Positions 19,959 to 28,470 of a stretch of 64,000 bases of DNA are shown piece after piece (the stretch's first letter is position 1; the number at the start of each line of letters is the position of its first letter). The position numbers and the translations under genes were made by a program. The DNA comes from Gammaproteobacteria bacterium (GTDB taxonomy: Bacteria; Pseudomonadota; Gammaproteobacteria; SZUA-229): the NCBI GenBank assembly GCA_029881795.1, contig JAOULX010000002.1, positions 301,966 through 365,965 of the forward strand, written 5' to 3'. Under the pieces are notes generated by a model. The model saw only the letters and a program-made list of their open reading frames with translations. It searched no databases and had not been told where the DNA came from.

Positions 19959-20695
19959 AAAGAGTAGAAAAAATATTCGAAAATGGCGATCACAAATGGT
20001 CTGTTGTAGCGCGCGATCCAAAAAAGCCGGATTATTTAATTGATACAAATGAATATATTATTCAAAAAGGCAGTGATACATTGCTGACAGATCCCGGTGG
20101 TAGTGAGATATTTCCAGCGGTTTTTTCAGCGGTTACAGATCTGGTTGATGCAAAAGAAATAACACATTTGTTCGCCTCACATCAGGACCCTGATATTATT
20201 TCATCACTGGCTTTGTGGATGGAGTTGACGCCGGATGTCAAATGTTATTTAAGTCGTTTATGGACAACATTTGTTCCTCATTTTGGTGGCACTGATGAAA
20301 CCTTTGTCAGTATTCCTGATGAAGGTAAAGATATTTTTCTGAGTGACTTGATATTGCGTGCTGTACCCGCTCACTACCTGCATTCATCCGGTAACTTTAA
20401 TCTCTATGATGCAGAAGCAAAGATATTGTTTTCTGGTGATCTGGGTGCAGCCATGATACCTCATGATCAGGATTATTTATTTGTTGATGATTTCGATCAG
20501 CATATCAAATATGCCGAAGGCTTTCACCGGCGCTGGATGGGTTCAAACTCAGCAAAAAATGACTGGTGTGCACGTGTCAGAGAATTAGATATTGAGATGA
20601 TGTGTCCTCAACATGGTGCTATTTATCGCGGAGAAAATGTCACGCGTTTCATTGACTGGTTTGAATCACTAGAAGTCGGACTTAAAACCTTGTGA
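19955..20695 (+). CDS. Oxygen-binding di-iron protein (ODP-like, MBL fold)
   Basis: A 246-residue metallo-beta-lactamase-fold protein of the flavodiiron-like group without a flavodoxin domain. Candidate metal ligands are His76, Asp78 and Asp80 in SHQDPD (flavodiiron proteins have H-x-E-x-D-H, so Asp replaces Glu and Ile replaces the final His), His140 or His143 in PAHYLHSSG, Asp162 in FSGDLG and His220 in PQHG. A homologue in Treponema denticola is an oxygen/iron sensor acting on chemotaxis. Here the gene overlaps the mini-receptor gene (ATGA) and cheR (GTGA), arguing for an oxygen-sensing input to this array. Confidence 0.85.
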   Translation: MKRVEKIFENGDHKWSVVARDPKKPDYLIDTNEYIIQKGSDTLLTDPGGSEIFPAVFSAVTDLVDAKEITHLFASHQDPDIISSLALWMELTPDVKCYLSRLWTTFVPHFGGTDETFVSIPDEGKDIFLSDLILRAVPAHYLHSSGNFNLYDAEAKILFSGDLGAAMIPHDQDYLFVDDFDQHIKYAEGFHRRWMGSNSAKNDWCARVRELDIEMMCPQHGAIYRGENVTRFIDWFESLEVGLKTL

Positions 20696-21534
20696 ATAAT
20701 CTGGCCAGTCAACAAATTCATAACCATCAGGGCATAACAGATACTGAATTTACACAATTTCAGTCTCTTATTTATGATAAGGCTGGTATTAGTCTGTCTG
20801 AAGTTAAGAAAACACTTGTTGTTAGCCGTTTGACACGTCGCCTGAGGCATTTTAATTTCGCCAGTTTTTCACAGTACTATCAGTACGTAACGGACCTCAA
20901 TAATTCAGCAGAAATGCAAATTATGGTTGATTTGCTGACTACGAATGAAACCTACTTTTTCAGGGAGGAAAAACATTTCGAGTTTCTTTCCAGAGAAATA
21001 CTTTCAAAGCATAAAGCAAATAGAACATTAAGAGTGTGGAGTGCGGCATGCTCGCGGGGGCAGGAACCATATTCACTGGCAATGGTGCTGGCCGATAAAC
21101 TCGGAATTGATGCTGATTGGAAAATAACTGCGACGGATATCAGTTCACAGGTTTTGAATTATGCACGAAGAGGTTTGTATCCGCTGGATGAGGCGAAACA
21201 AATCCCGTCACCATTGCTTAATAAGTGGTGTCTTAAAGGCGTGCGTTCTCAACAGGGTAGTTTTCTGATTGATCAAAAGATCAGACAGCATATAGAGTTT
21301 AAGAACCTGAATTTAATAGGTAGTTGGCCGGACAATGGTATCTACTCTGTTATTTTTCTTCGTAATGTGATGATCTATTTTGATACTGAAACAAAGCGCA
21401 AACTGGTAGATCGTTTATTAAACCGTCTTCAGCCAGGTGGTTATCTGATCGTCGGTCATTCTGAAAGTCTGAATCAGATAACTGACCGGGTAAAAACGAT
21501 ACGTCCTTCCATTTATCAGCTTAAAAATGACTGA
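20692..21534 (+). CDS. cheR: CheR receptor methyltransferase
   Basis: A 280-residue S-adenosylmethionine-dependent enzyme that methylates receptor glutamates. It has the helical N-domain (LIYDKAGISL, TNETYFFRE) and the SAM-binding domain (WSAACSRGQEPYSLAM, FLRNVMIYFD). The start is GTG at 20692, overlapping the ODP stop, so translation is coupled. It works with CheB to adapt the receptors encoded upstream. No beta-subdomain anomaly was noticed. Confidence 0.95.
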   Translation: MNNLASQQIHNHQGITDTEFTQFQSLIYDKAGISLSEVKKTLVVSRLTRRLRHFNFASFSQYYQYVTDLNNSAEMQIMVDLLTTNETYFFREEKHFEFLSREILSKHKANRTLRVWSAACSRGQEPYSLAMVLADKLGIDADWKITATDISSQVLNYARRGLYPLDEAKQIPSPLLNKWCLKGVRSQQGSFLIDQKIRQHIEFKNLNLIGSWPDNGIYSVIFLRNVMIYFDTETKRKLVDRLLNRLQPGGYLIVGHSESLNQITDRVKTIRPSIYQLKND

Positions 21535-21743
21535 GCTATTAATGTTAACGGCAGTCATTTGTCGATGGGTAATCTGACCAATGCTTCTCTATATCATGCA
21601 GATTCGGTTTATTGGTAGCGTTAAATTAGTACAGAACTTACTTGTCAATGCTGGCACAAGTGACGTACTGACACAGCTGATATCAAACAAATTTCTACGT
21701 GATGTCTCTTTGCGAAAGACATCGTGTAATGTTGGTAATAATT

Positions 21744-22817
21744 ATGACAATTAAAGTAATGGTGGTTGATGACTCTGCAGTGATGCGCAAGGTTTTGACT
21801 GATATCATAGAAAAAGATCCAGCTCTTGAGCTGATGGCCGCTGTTGCTGATCCAATTTTTGCAATGAAACGATTAGAAAAGGGTTGGCCTGATGTGATGA
21901 TTCTGGATGTTGAGATGCCAAGAATGGATGGTATTACCTTCCTGCGTAAATTAATGTCTGAGCATCCGATACCTGTTGTTATTTGTTCTACACTCACAGA
22001 GGCCGGCGCTGAAACGACAATGCAGGCTATGTCATCCGGTGCGGTTGATATAGTCACCAAGCCGAAGATCGGTGCCAAAAGTTTTTTTCAGGAAGAGCAT
22101 GCAAGGTTCCTTGATGTTATTAAGTCAGCCTCGCATGCCAATGTTGGAAAAATAGTAAATACTGTTCCTGCGCGTAAACAGGTGGTATCAAAATTTACGG
22201 CTGATGTCATATTAAGCCCTGCTAAGGAAGCAATGACGCAGACAACTGAGCGTGTCGTTGCAATCGGAACTTCAACAGGTGGCACGCGGGCACTTGAAAG
22301 TGTACTTATTGAACTTCCAAGGACGTCGGCTGGAATAGTCGTAGTGCAGCACATGCCAGAAAAATTCACAGCCGCATTTGCAGCAAGGCTTGATAGTGTT
22401 TGTGAGCTGACTGTTAAAGAAGCGAAGGATGGTGATCGCGTACTAAGTGGTGAGGTTCTGATTGCTCCTGGTGGATATCACATGCTGTTGCGTCGCAGCG
22501 GAGCTAAATATTATGTAGAAGTTAAAGATGGTCCACTTGTCAGCCGTCACAAACCCTCTGTTGATGTTTTATTCAGATCAGTAGCTAAGGCCGCAGGCAG
22601 TAATGCGCTTGGAATTATCATGACTGGAATGGGTGATGATGGCGCTCATGGTATGAAAGAAATGCATGACTTTGGAGCCAGAACGATAGCTCAGGATGAA
22701 TCTAGCTGTGTAGTTTATGGTATGCCTAAAGAAGCTGTAAAACTCAACGCTGTAGACCATGAATTACCGCTTGATCAGATTCCTCTAGCGGTCATCAAAT
22801 ACAGTAACCAGAATTAA
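21744..22817 (+). CDS. cheB: CheB receptor methylesterase/deamidase
   Basis: About 357 residues from ATG 21744, where the receiver fold starts; in-frame starts at 21729 and 21699 would add 5 or 15 residues, and none has a strong RBS. The receiver has phospho-Asp55 in [11 protein letters not shown]. The methylesterase domain has its catalytic Ser in GTSTGGT, His in [10 protein letters not shown] and Asp in [11 protein letters not shown]. It removes receptor methyl groups when phosphorylated by CheA. It stands 209 nt after cheR, with no cheD between. Confidence 0.94.
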   Translation: MTIKVMVVDDSAVMRKVLTDIIEKDPALELMAAVADPIFAMKRLEKGWPDVMILDVEMPRMDGITFLRKLMSEHPIPVVICSTLTEAGAETTMQAMSSGAVDIVTKPKIGAKSFFQEEHARFLDVIKSASHANVGKIVNTVPARKQVVSKFTADVILSPAKEAMTQTTERVVAIGTSTGGTRALESVLIELPRTSAGIVVVQHMPEKFTAAFAARLDSVCELTVKEAKDGDRVLSGEVLIAPGGYHMLLRRSGAKYYVEVKDGPLVSRHKPSVDVLFRSVAKAAGSNALGIIMTGMGDDGAHGMKEMHDFGARTIAQDESSCVVYGMPKEAVKLNAVDHELPLDQIPLAVIKYSNQN

Positions 22818-22859
22818 AGCAATATTAAATAAATTTACCGTAAATAACGGAGAGATTAA

Positions 22860-23534
22860 ATGAGCGTATTAAACCGGTCAAAAAATACTGAATTAAAGCA
22901 CACTGAAAATGATACTCATAAATACCTTACATTTCTTTTAGCCGGAGAAAGTTATGCGTTTAGTATCCTCAGAGTTAAAGAAATAATCGAATACGGAGAG
23001 GTTACGGCGCTGCCACTGATGCCTGACTTTATTTGTGGTGCTATAAATTTACGCGGGAAAGTAGTTCCGGTGATTGATCTGGCAGGGCGGCTTGGTCTTA
23101 AGTCAGCAGATATATCACGTCGCACGTGTATTATTATTACAGAGCTAAAGATTGAAGATAAACTGATAAACACCGGTTTAATTATTGATTCCGTCAGCAG
23201 GGTAGTTGATCTCAATAGTGATCAGATTGAGGCAACACCAGCGCTAGGCTCAGGTATTCGTACTGATTTTATAGAAGCGATGGGTAAGGTCGATGATCAG
23301 TTTGTAATCTTACTGAACATTGATAATGTTATGTCAAACAAAGACCTTTCTAAATTATCACAAGTAAATGGTGATATACAGATTTCAGAGGCTGCGACAG
23401 ACACGGCCAAGCCAAAACAAGCCGTGCTCGAAGATGAGATGCTGCAATCAGGCGATAAAGCAGAGCAAGTAAGTGACGTGATTACTGAAGTTAACCAAAA
23501 AATTTCATCATCTAAAAATCCTGATGAAGATTAA
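22860..23534 (+). CDS. Second CheW-like coupling protein
   Basis: A 224-residue CheW paralogue with RBS GGAGA. The core (KYLTFLLAGE, VKEIIEYGE, GAINLRGKVVPVIDLAGRL) matches the cheW product at 18764. A C-terminal tail of about 60 residues is acidic and low in hydrophobics, which is unusual for CheW and could bind a partner. It is the last gene of the cluster before a terminator. Confidence 0.92.
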   Translation: MSVLNRSKNTELKHTENDTHKYLTFLLAGESYAFSILRVKEIIEYGEVTALPLMPDFICGAINLRGKVVPVIDLAGRLGLKSADISRRTCIIITELKIEDKLINTGLIIDSVSRVVDLNSDQIEATPALGSGIRTDFIEAMGKVDDQFVILLNIDNVMSNKDLSKLSQVNGDIQISEAATDTAKPKQAVLEDEMLQSGDKAEQVSDVITEVNQKISSSKNPDED

Positions 23535-23553
23535 TTACAGTAATTAATTTTTT
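23530..23553 (+). terminator. AT-rich terminator at end of chemosensory cluster
   Basis: ATTAATTA and TAATTAAT form an 8-bp stem with loop CAG, followed by five T residues. It overlaps the stop codon of the second cheW. The stem is weak (all A/T), but position and T-run support a terminator. Confidence 0.5.
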
Positions 23554-23678
23554 GATGGCGCATACTGTACGGTTTTGTCTTACATGGCGTCAGCAAACTT
23601 TGTATATGTAGAATGTATTTAGACCGATAGTTATTCGGGATAAATACATTAAACTGAACAATAGTTGCATGTTGATTG

Positions 23679-23727
23679 AAAGCAGATCAGCGTGATACTG
23701 AATCACATTAACAATGTTATCTGCTTT
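23679..23727. promoter_or_regulatory. Nested inverted repeat upstream of the porin gene
   Basis: AAAGCAGAT pairs with ATCTGCTTT across 31 nt, and inside lies a second repeat GTGAT/ATCAC. The region is about 155 nt before the porin start. It could be a structured RNA leader or an operator. The AGCAGAT core is shared with the hairpin at 18586. Confidence 0.4.
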
Positions 23728-23882
23728 TACAATATACATGCATAGTCACAAGTTAATATCGATGATATTAATTTGATTTGGTCGGAGCAGGTTTTTATAC
23801 GAGGTAGAAAATGGCTGTAAAGATTTTACAAACCATTGTATCTATCGACAGGCTCTTACATTAATCACCTATGGAACAATTT

Positions 23883-24548
23883 ATGAATAAATTACAAAAA
23901 TCTTCTATCGCTTCTTTGATGGCGTCTGTCGCGGTTCTGAGTTCAGGTTTTGCATTTGCAGAGTCACCTCTGACAGCAAATATTGGTGTCAGCTCTAATT
24001 ACATCTGGCGTGGTGTGACTCAAACTACTGATCAGTCAGCTGTATCAGGCGGCATTGACTATGCACACAGTTCAGGATTTTATACCGGTACTTGGGTGTC
24101 TAATCAGAATTGGACCGGACCAGATAACTACGAGCAGGACGTGTATTTAGGCTATGGTTTTGAGGCAGGTCCAGTTGGTTTAGATTTTGGTTATATCAAT
24201 TATTCATATCCGGTTGGCCCAGGTACAGATGACTTTGCTGAGGCTTATGTCAATCTGTCTTATGAAATGCTGACGTTAGGCGTTGCTTCTACCACTAGTA
24301 AAGAGTCTGAGATACTTGAAAATGATACATACAGCTACTTAGGCGCTGAGTTTGAGGTCAGACAAGGTCTGTCACTAGGGCTGCTATACGGTAACTACGA
24401 TTATGAAGATGACAATCTTGACTATACTCACGTTCAGGTTAGTTTGAGTAAAGATGACTTTACTTTTTCTTATGATGCTACCGATATGGATGCTGCGGCA
24501 GGTGATGCACGTATCACTGTTTCATGGGGTCAAACTCTGGACCTGTAA
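23883..24548 (+). CDS. TorF-family putative outer-membrane porin
   Basis: About 221 residues from ATG 23883 (GGAA upstream; ATG 23871 adds four residues). A clear signal peptide ends in FAFA before ESPL. The mature protein is beta-barrel-like with alternating aromatic and small residues and the family hallmark SSNYIWRGVTQT near the N-terminus, ending WGQTLDL. TorF/gcw_chp proteins are outer-membrane proteins whose substrates are mostly unknown. It has its own terminator. Confidence 0.88.
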   Translation: MNKLQKSSIASLMASVAVLSSGFAFAESPLTANIGVSSNYIWRGVTQTTDQSAVSGGIDYAHSSGFYTGTWVSNQNWTGPDNYEQDVYLGYGFEAGPVGLDFGYINYSYPVGPGTDDFAEAYVNLSYEMLTLGVASTTSKESEILENDTYSYLGAEFEVRQGLSLGLLYGNYDYEDDNLDYTHVQVSLSKDDFTFSYDATDMDAAAGDARITVSWGQTLDL

Positions 24549-24604
24549 TTAATGATGAGGCTTGCGCTTTCTTTATTTAATACTTATTGAAGTGCCTGAT
24601 TCAG

Positions 24605-24635
24605 GCCCTGACACCTAAGGTGTCAGGGCTTTTTT
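24605..24635 (+). terminator. Rho-independent terminator of the porin gene
   Basis: GCCCTGACACC and GGTGTCAGGGC form a near-perfect GC-rich hairpin with a very short loop, followed by six T residues. The T-run overlaps the stop codon of the convergent ParA gene. Confidence 0.9.
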
Positions 24636-25335
24636 AGTTGTTTTGACTTTGTGCTTTATTGGATGATGAAATGATTTTTTTGCGGGCCTCAGTTTCAGAT
24701 AGCCAGCTTATTAATGGATTCCAGTCATCGGATAGTTTTCTGGTTAATTTATTATTAAAGTCAAAAATGCTCAGGCCTTTTTCTGCTGTTTTAAGATAAA
24801 CGCTATTTTCATGCAAGCTGGTTATGAAAGGGATGTTAAGAGTGTTTATAAAGTCATTTAATGTTTTATATGCCAAAGTGTTGCTTCGAACACGATTAGC
24901 TACAACAGCGATGTTTAAGTCAGCACTGGTTATTCTGTGTTTGAGAAGCAGCTGGTAGATAAAAATTCTAGCTGCCTGGATATCAATCGGTGATGGTAAA
25001 ACAGGAATAATTAATGTGTCAGCTTTTGCGATTATTTCCGGGATTATATTTTTTGCCACGGCTGCCGGTGTATCAAGTATCAAATAGCCATCTTCTGTCT
25101 CATTAAAGTCAGATTCTCTTATGGCGGATAGTCCTCGAATAAAAGTTGATTCTGCCGGTCTGTTGCGTAACCAGGACAGTGATGATTTTTGCGGATCCAT
25201 ATCGAGCAGGGTTACTTTTTTTCCTGCATTTGAATAGTAGCCTGCCAGATTGCATGAAACTGTGCTTTTTCCGCTGCCACCCTTTGGGTTTATAATCATT
25301 ATTCTGCGAGTTCTGGTGTTTTCCGAATGAGTCAT
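24634..25335 (-). CDS. Orphan ParA/MinD-family ATPase
   Basis: A 233-residue ATPase with deviant Walker A (NPKGGSGKST, about residues 16-25), Walker A-prime (LLDMDPQKSS) and Walker B (LILDTPAA). No ParB, parS or MinE partner is visible, so it is not a normal segregation or septum system. ParA-like ATPases called ParC or PpfA position chemosensory arrays, and this gene lies about 1.1 kb beyond the che cluster on the opposite strand. A role in array positioning is possible but inferred from location only. Confidence 0.9.
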   Translation of the reverse strand: MTHSENTRTRRIMIINPKGGSGKSTVSCNLAGYYSNAGKKVTLLDMDPQKSSLSWLRNRPAESTFIRGLSAIRESDFNETEDGYLILDTPAAVAKNIIPEIIAKADTLIIPVLPSPIDIQAARIFIYQLLLKHRITSADLNIAVVANRVRSNTLAYKTLNDFINTLNIPFITSLHENSVYLKTAEKGLSIFDFNNKLTRKLSDDWNPLISWLSETEARKKIISSSNKAQSQNN

Positions 25336-26266
25336 TTAAAAATGTCGCTTAGTGTGTTTGTGAATTGTTAAATACAAGGGTGCTGGTTCTGCTAATGAAA
25401 TGAATGTGAATGCTGGAAATATAGAGTCAATTTTAATCAATATTTATGCTTTATTCTAGCTCTAAATGTATCAATAAATACTGATTTTATCAGTAGCTTA
25501 CAGCTCGTTTTTTATTTCAGACAATCGTACTTATGAATTAACAATGTGATTTGAGAAGATGAAAAAAACGTTAACCAATCTGAGTGATTATTAGTCAGAA
25601 ATCATTTAATTTATTAAATATATCAATAGGATATTTTTGATTAAAAGACAGTAGTAAACCGTCTTATCAGTCATTTAAACGGCGCATAAAAGCCAACCAA
25701 GATCAGCGTGGATATAGCTGTCTGCTATGCCAGTCATGTTCTCAGTAAAACGTACTCAATCTAATAAGCAATCCATTCTCAAGCTTATGCAGGAAGATAG
25801 GCAACAGATCTGACATAAGTTCGAGCCTATTTGGACAGATTACGACTACTGTTATTAAAAATTTGAGGATTCGCCAATTAGTGGGTAACGAATAAGCGTC
25901 TGCTCATTTATCTTGAGCCGTTGGCTTGTTCTTGGCAGCAAGCGGATTAATGACTGATGCATGAAATGATGAACAAACGCAGTGATCGTCATGGTAACTA
26001 ATTTGGTCGGTAAATTAGCACTGTAAATGAGTCCATGTAGCTCAGTTTGCTAACCTTGTGCACTACTAAAGCTGAGTCACGATAGCTAGAGAAAGCCGCT
26101 GATAAGTTATGGCTGTTGATTTTTTATACTGTTTCCTGGCTATTTTAGTGTTGTGATTGATCTATTTCGATTTATTTCTGGATTTATGTTAATTATTTTT
26201 AAATTAAACAACATATTTGCACGATTTTTAATACACTTAACACCAATACAATTAAAACTAATAATA
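25336..26266. other. Long gene-free region (about 930 bases)
   Basis: No coding frame with convincing start and composition is seen on either strand. It contains short inverted repeats such as ATAGC/GCTAT near 25714 and AGATCAGCGTG, which is also found at 23683. A GTAGCTCAG string near 26037 mimics a tRNA D-arm, but there is no T-arm. It may include long leaders of the flanking genes or a decayed gene. Confidence 0.5.
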
Positions 26267-27565
26267 ATGAAAAATATAGCGAAAAACCTGACATTGGGGA
26301 TTCGGCAAAAAGTATTACTGTTACTAATGACTGTTCTGCTGACGGCGTTAAGCGTTAGTGGCTGGTTCGCTTTAAAAGAAGAAAAAGCAAGCGTTTTAAG
26401 CGATATTAAGCAGCGTGGTACGGATATTAGCCGTTTTGTCGCCAAATCACTGGCCTATAGTGTGGTCGGCTACGACTATCATACAATTAGTCTGCTATTG
26501 GATGAAATTACACAATCTGATGATATTGCTTATGCCAAAGTGGTTAATAAAAAAGGCAATATCATGGCTGAAGCAGGCGAGGTTGCCGCTAAAGATGCAA
26601 TAAAGCAGATGATTTTTGAACAGCCAATCAGCTTTGAAGATGAAGTCATAGGTACACTGACGCTGAGCCTGAATACACAAACTAAAATTGGCCGGCTAGA
26701 AAATCAGAGATTTTCATTAATAAAACGTGAGGCTCTGATCATTCTGTTGATAGCGATGGGTGAGTTTCTGGCGTTATCTTTTATCATTATGCGTCCTGTC
26801 AGCATAATTTCAAAATCACTGGATGATCAGGTGCATGATGATGGTCAGATCATCGGTAAAATACCTATCACCTCAAAAGATGAGTTTGGAGATCTTGCCA
26901 GCCGTTTTAATAATCTCAGTGAAAACCTCAATTCTGCAAACCGGGAATTAAAATCCAGAGTGGATTATGCCGATGCTCAGCTTGTAAAAAATAATATTAT
27001 ATTAAAAAAACAGGCTCAAGAATTACAAGTAATGAATAAAGAGTTTAAAAAACTTTCAATTACAGACCCGCTGACCAGTCTGTTTAATAGGCGATATTTT
27101 GAAGAAGCATTAGAATCTGAAATGAAAATGAGTGTCAGGCATAAAGAAACTAATAGCCTGATTATGGTGGATATTGACCATTTTAAAAGTGTCAATGACA
27201 CATTTGGTCATGAAGCTGGTGATATAGTTATCAAAGAAGTTTCAGCATTAATGACAAAGATGTTGAGAAGTACCGATGTAGTTTGCCGTATTGGAGGAGA
27301 GGAATTCGTTAGTCTATGCAAACGAGCCGATAAACAGTCAGCGCTTGAGCTGGCTGAAAAGCTTCGCAAAGCGGTTGAACAGCACCGGATGAATATTGAC
27401 GGTACTGAACTGTCTATAACTATCAGTATTGGTGTGGTGACTTTATCACCGGACAATCGAGAAACACATGCAGCTAACATCTGTCGTTATGCCGATATTG
27501 CGCTGTACGAAAGTAAAAACACTGGCAGAAACAGAGTGGTGCATTATGATGATCTCGTTAGCTGA
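26267..27565 (+). CDS. Membrane diguanylate cyclase (HAMP-GGDEF)
   Basis: About 432 residues from ATG 26267; an in-frame GTG at 26153 would add 38 hydrophobic residues that look less native. TM1 is about 12-32. A periplasmic domain of about 130 residues follows (short Cache-like, YAKVVNKKGNIMAEAG), then TM2 near 165-180, a HAMP region (SKDEFGDLASRFN), a coiled coil and a GGDEF domain with intact RIGGEEF. It makes c-di-GMP. It lies 53 nt before a PhnD-like binding protein, so the two may share a signal. Confidence 0.92.
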   Translation: MKNIAKNLTLGIRQKVLLLLMTVLLTALSVSGWFALKEEKASVLSDIKQRGTDISRFVAKSLAYSVVGYDYHTISLLLDEITQSDDIAYAKVVNKKGNIMAEAGEVAAKDAIKQMIFEQPISFEDEVIGTLTLSLNTQTKIGRLENQRFSLIKREALIILLIAMGEFLALSFIIMRPVSIISKSLDDQVHDDGQIIGKIPITSKDEFGDLASRFNNLSENLNSANRELKSRVDYADAQLVKNNIILKKQAQELQVMNKEFKKLSITDPLTSLFNRRYFEEALESEMKMSVRHKETNSLIMVDIDHFKSVNDTFGHEAGDIVIKEVSALMTKMLRSTDVVCRIGGEEFVSLCKRADKQSALELAEKLRKAVEQHRMNIDGTELSITISIGVVTLSPDNRETHAANICRYADIALYESKNTGRNRVVHYDDLVS

Positions 27566-27618
27566 AAATTGCGTGCCAGTATAATTAATTAAAAATAATG
27601 ATGAAGCAAGGTGATAAT

Positions 27619-28455
27619 ATGAAGCGTGTAAGAAAATTCGTAACAATAAAAATTATTTCTCTGTTAACGGTGTTTCTTATTACGCCTTTATATGCAGCAG
27701 ACAAAAGCCTTAGCTTTGGTTCTGTGGCAATGGATATTCCTGCCGTCATGCACAAACGGCTTAAGCCGCTTACAGTCTATCTGAGTGAGACATTAAAGAT
27801 GCCCGTTACACTGAGACTGGCGCCGAATATGGGTGTTGCTATTAGTGATACTGCCAGTGGTAAGGTTGATCTGTCATACCTTACCCCAGTCGCTTATCTA
27901 AAAGCGCGTGAAAAAGGTAACGCGCAGTTAATTGCAAAGACCGTCACCAACGGCAAGGCAAGTTTTCAGTTGATGATAGTGGTAAAGCAGGACAGTCCGA
28001 TCAAAAGCATTGAGGATCTTGCAGGAAAAAGTTTTGCTTTTGGTGATAAGAAAGCGCTGTTACAAAGAGCGGTGGTTAAAGCATCGGGCATCGAACTGAC
28101 GCAGTTCAGTGAATACAAATATATAGGTCACTATGACAATATTGCGCGTGCAGTGATGAACAATGATTTTGATGCAGGAATCCTCAAAGACACAATGGCA
28201 CTTAAATGGCAGAATAAAGGCCTTCGCATCCTCTATAGCTCGGCTGAATTACCACCTTATAATATTTCTGCCAGTGCTAATGTTAATAAAGAATTGCAGG
28301 AAAAAATCAAGCAGGCATTTTTATCACTTGATAGTAAAAATAAAAAGCATCTTGAAATAATTAAAGCCGTCGATAAAAAGTACGATGGTTTTGCAGCCAC
28401 AAATGATGCTGAATATGATGTGGTCAGAACGTTAATAGCACCCTTTATTAAATAA
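27619..28455 (+). CDS. PhnD-like periplasmic substrate-binding protein (first copy)
   Basis: About 278 residues from ATG 27619, selected because CAAGG lies 7 nt upstream. The signal peptide ends at LYAADKS. The two-lobed phosphonate-binding-like fold shows VDLSYLTPVAYL, QDSPIKSIEDLAGKSFAFG and VMNNDFDAGILKD. No permease or ATPase genes are adjacent. Instead a diguanylate cyclase precedes and a histidine kinase follows by 15 nt, so it is more likely the soluble sensor part of a signalling system than a transporter subunit. Confidence 0.88.
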   Translation: MKRVRKFVTIKIISLLTVFLITPLYAADKSLSFGSVAMDIPAVMHKRLKPLTVYLSETLKMPVTLRLAPNMGVAISDTASGKVDLSYLTPVAYLKAREKGNAQLIAKTVTNGKASFQLMIVVKQDSPIKSIEDLAGKSFAFGDKKALLQRAVVKASGIELTQFSEYKYIGHYDNIARAVMNNDFDAGILKDTMALKWQNKGLRILYSSAELPPYNISASANVNKELQEKIKQAFLSLDSKNKKHLEIIKAVDKKYDGFAATNDAEYDVVRTLIAPFIK

Positions 28456-28470
28456 GGCAGTTTTCCTCTT

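Noticed and set aside
26031..26105. tRNA-like string (GTAGCTCAG) in the gap before the diguanylate cyclase
   Set aside because: No T-arm GGTTCGAAT-type sequence, no acceptor stem pairing and no anticodon arm can be formed.
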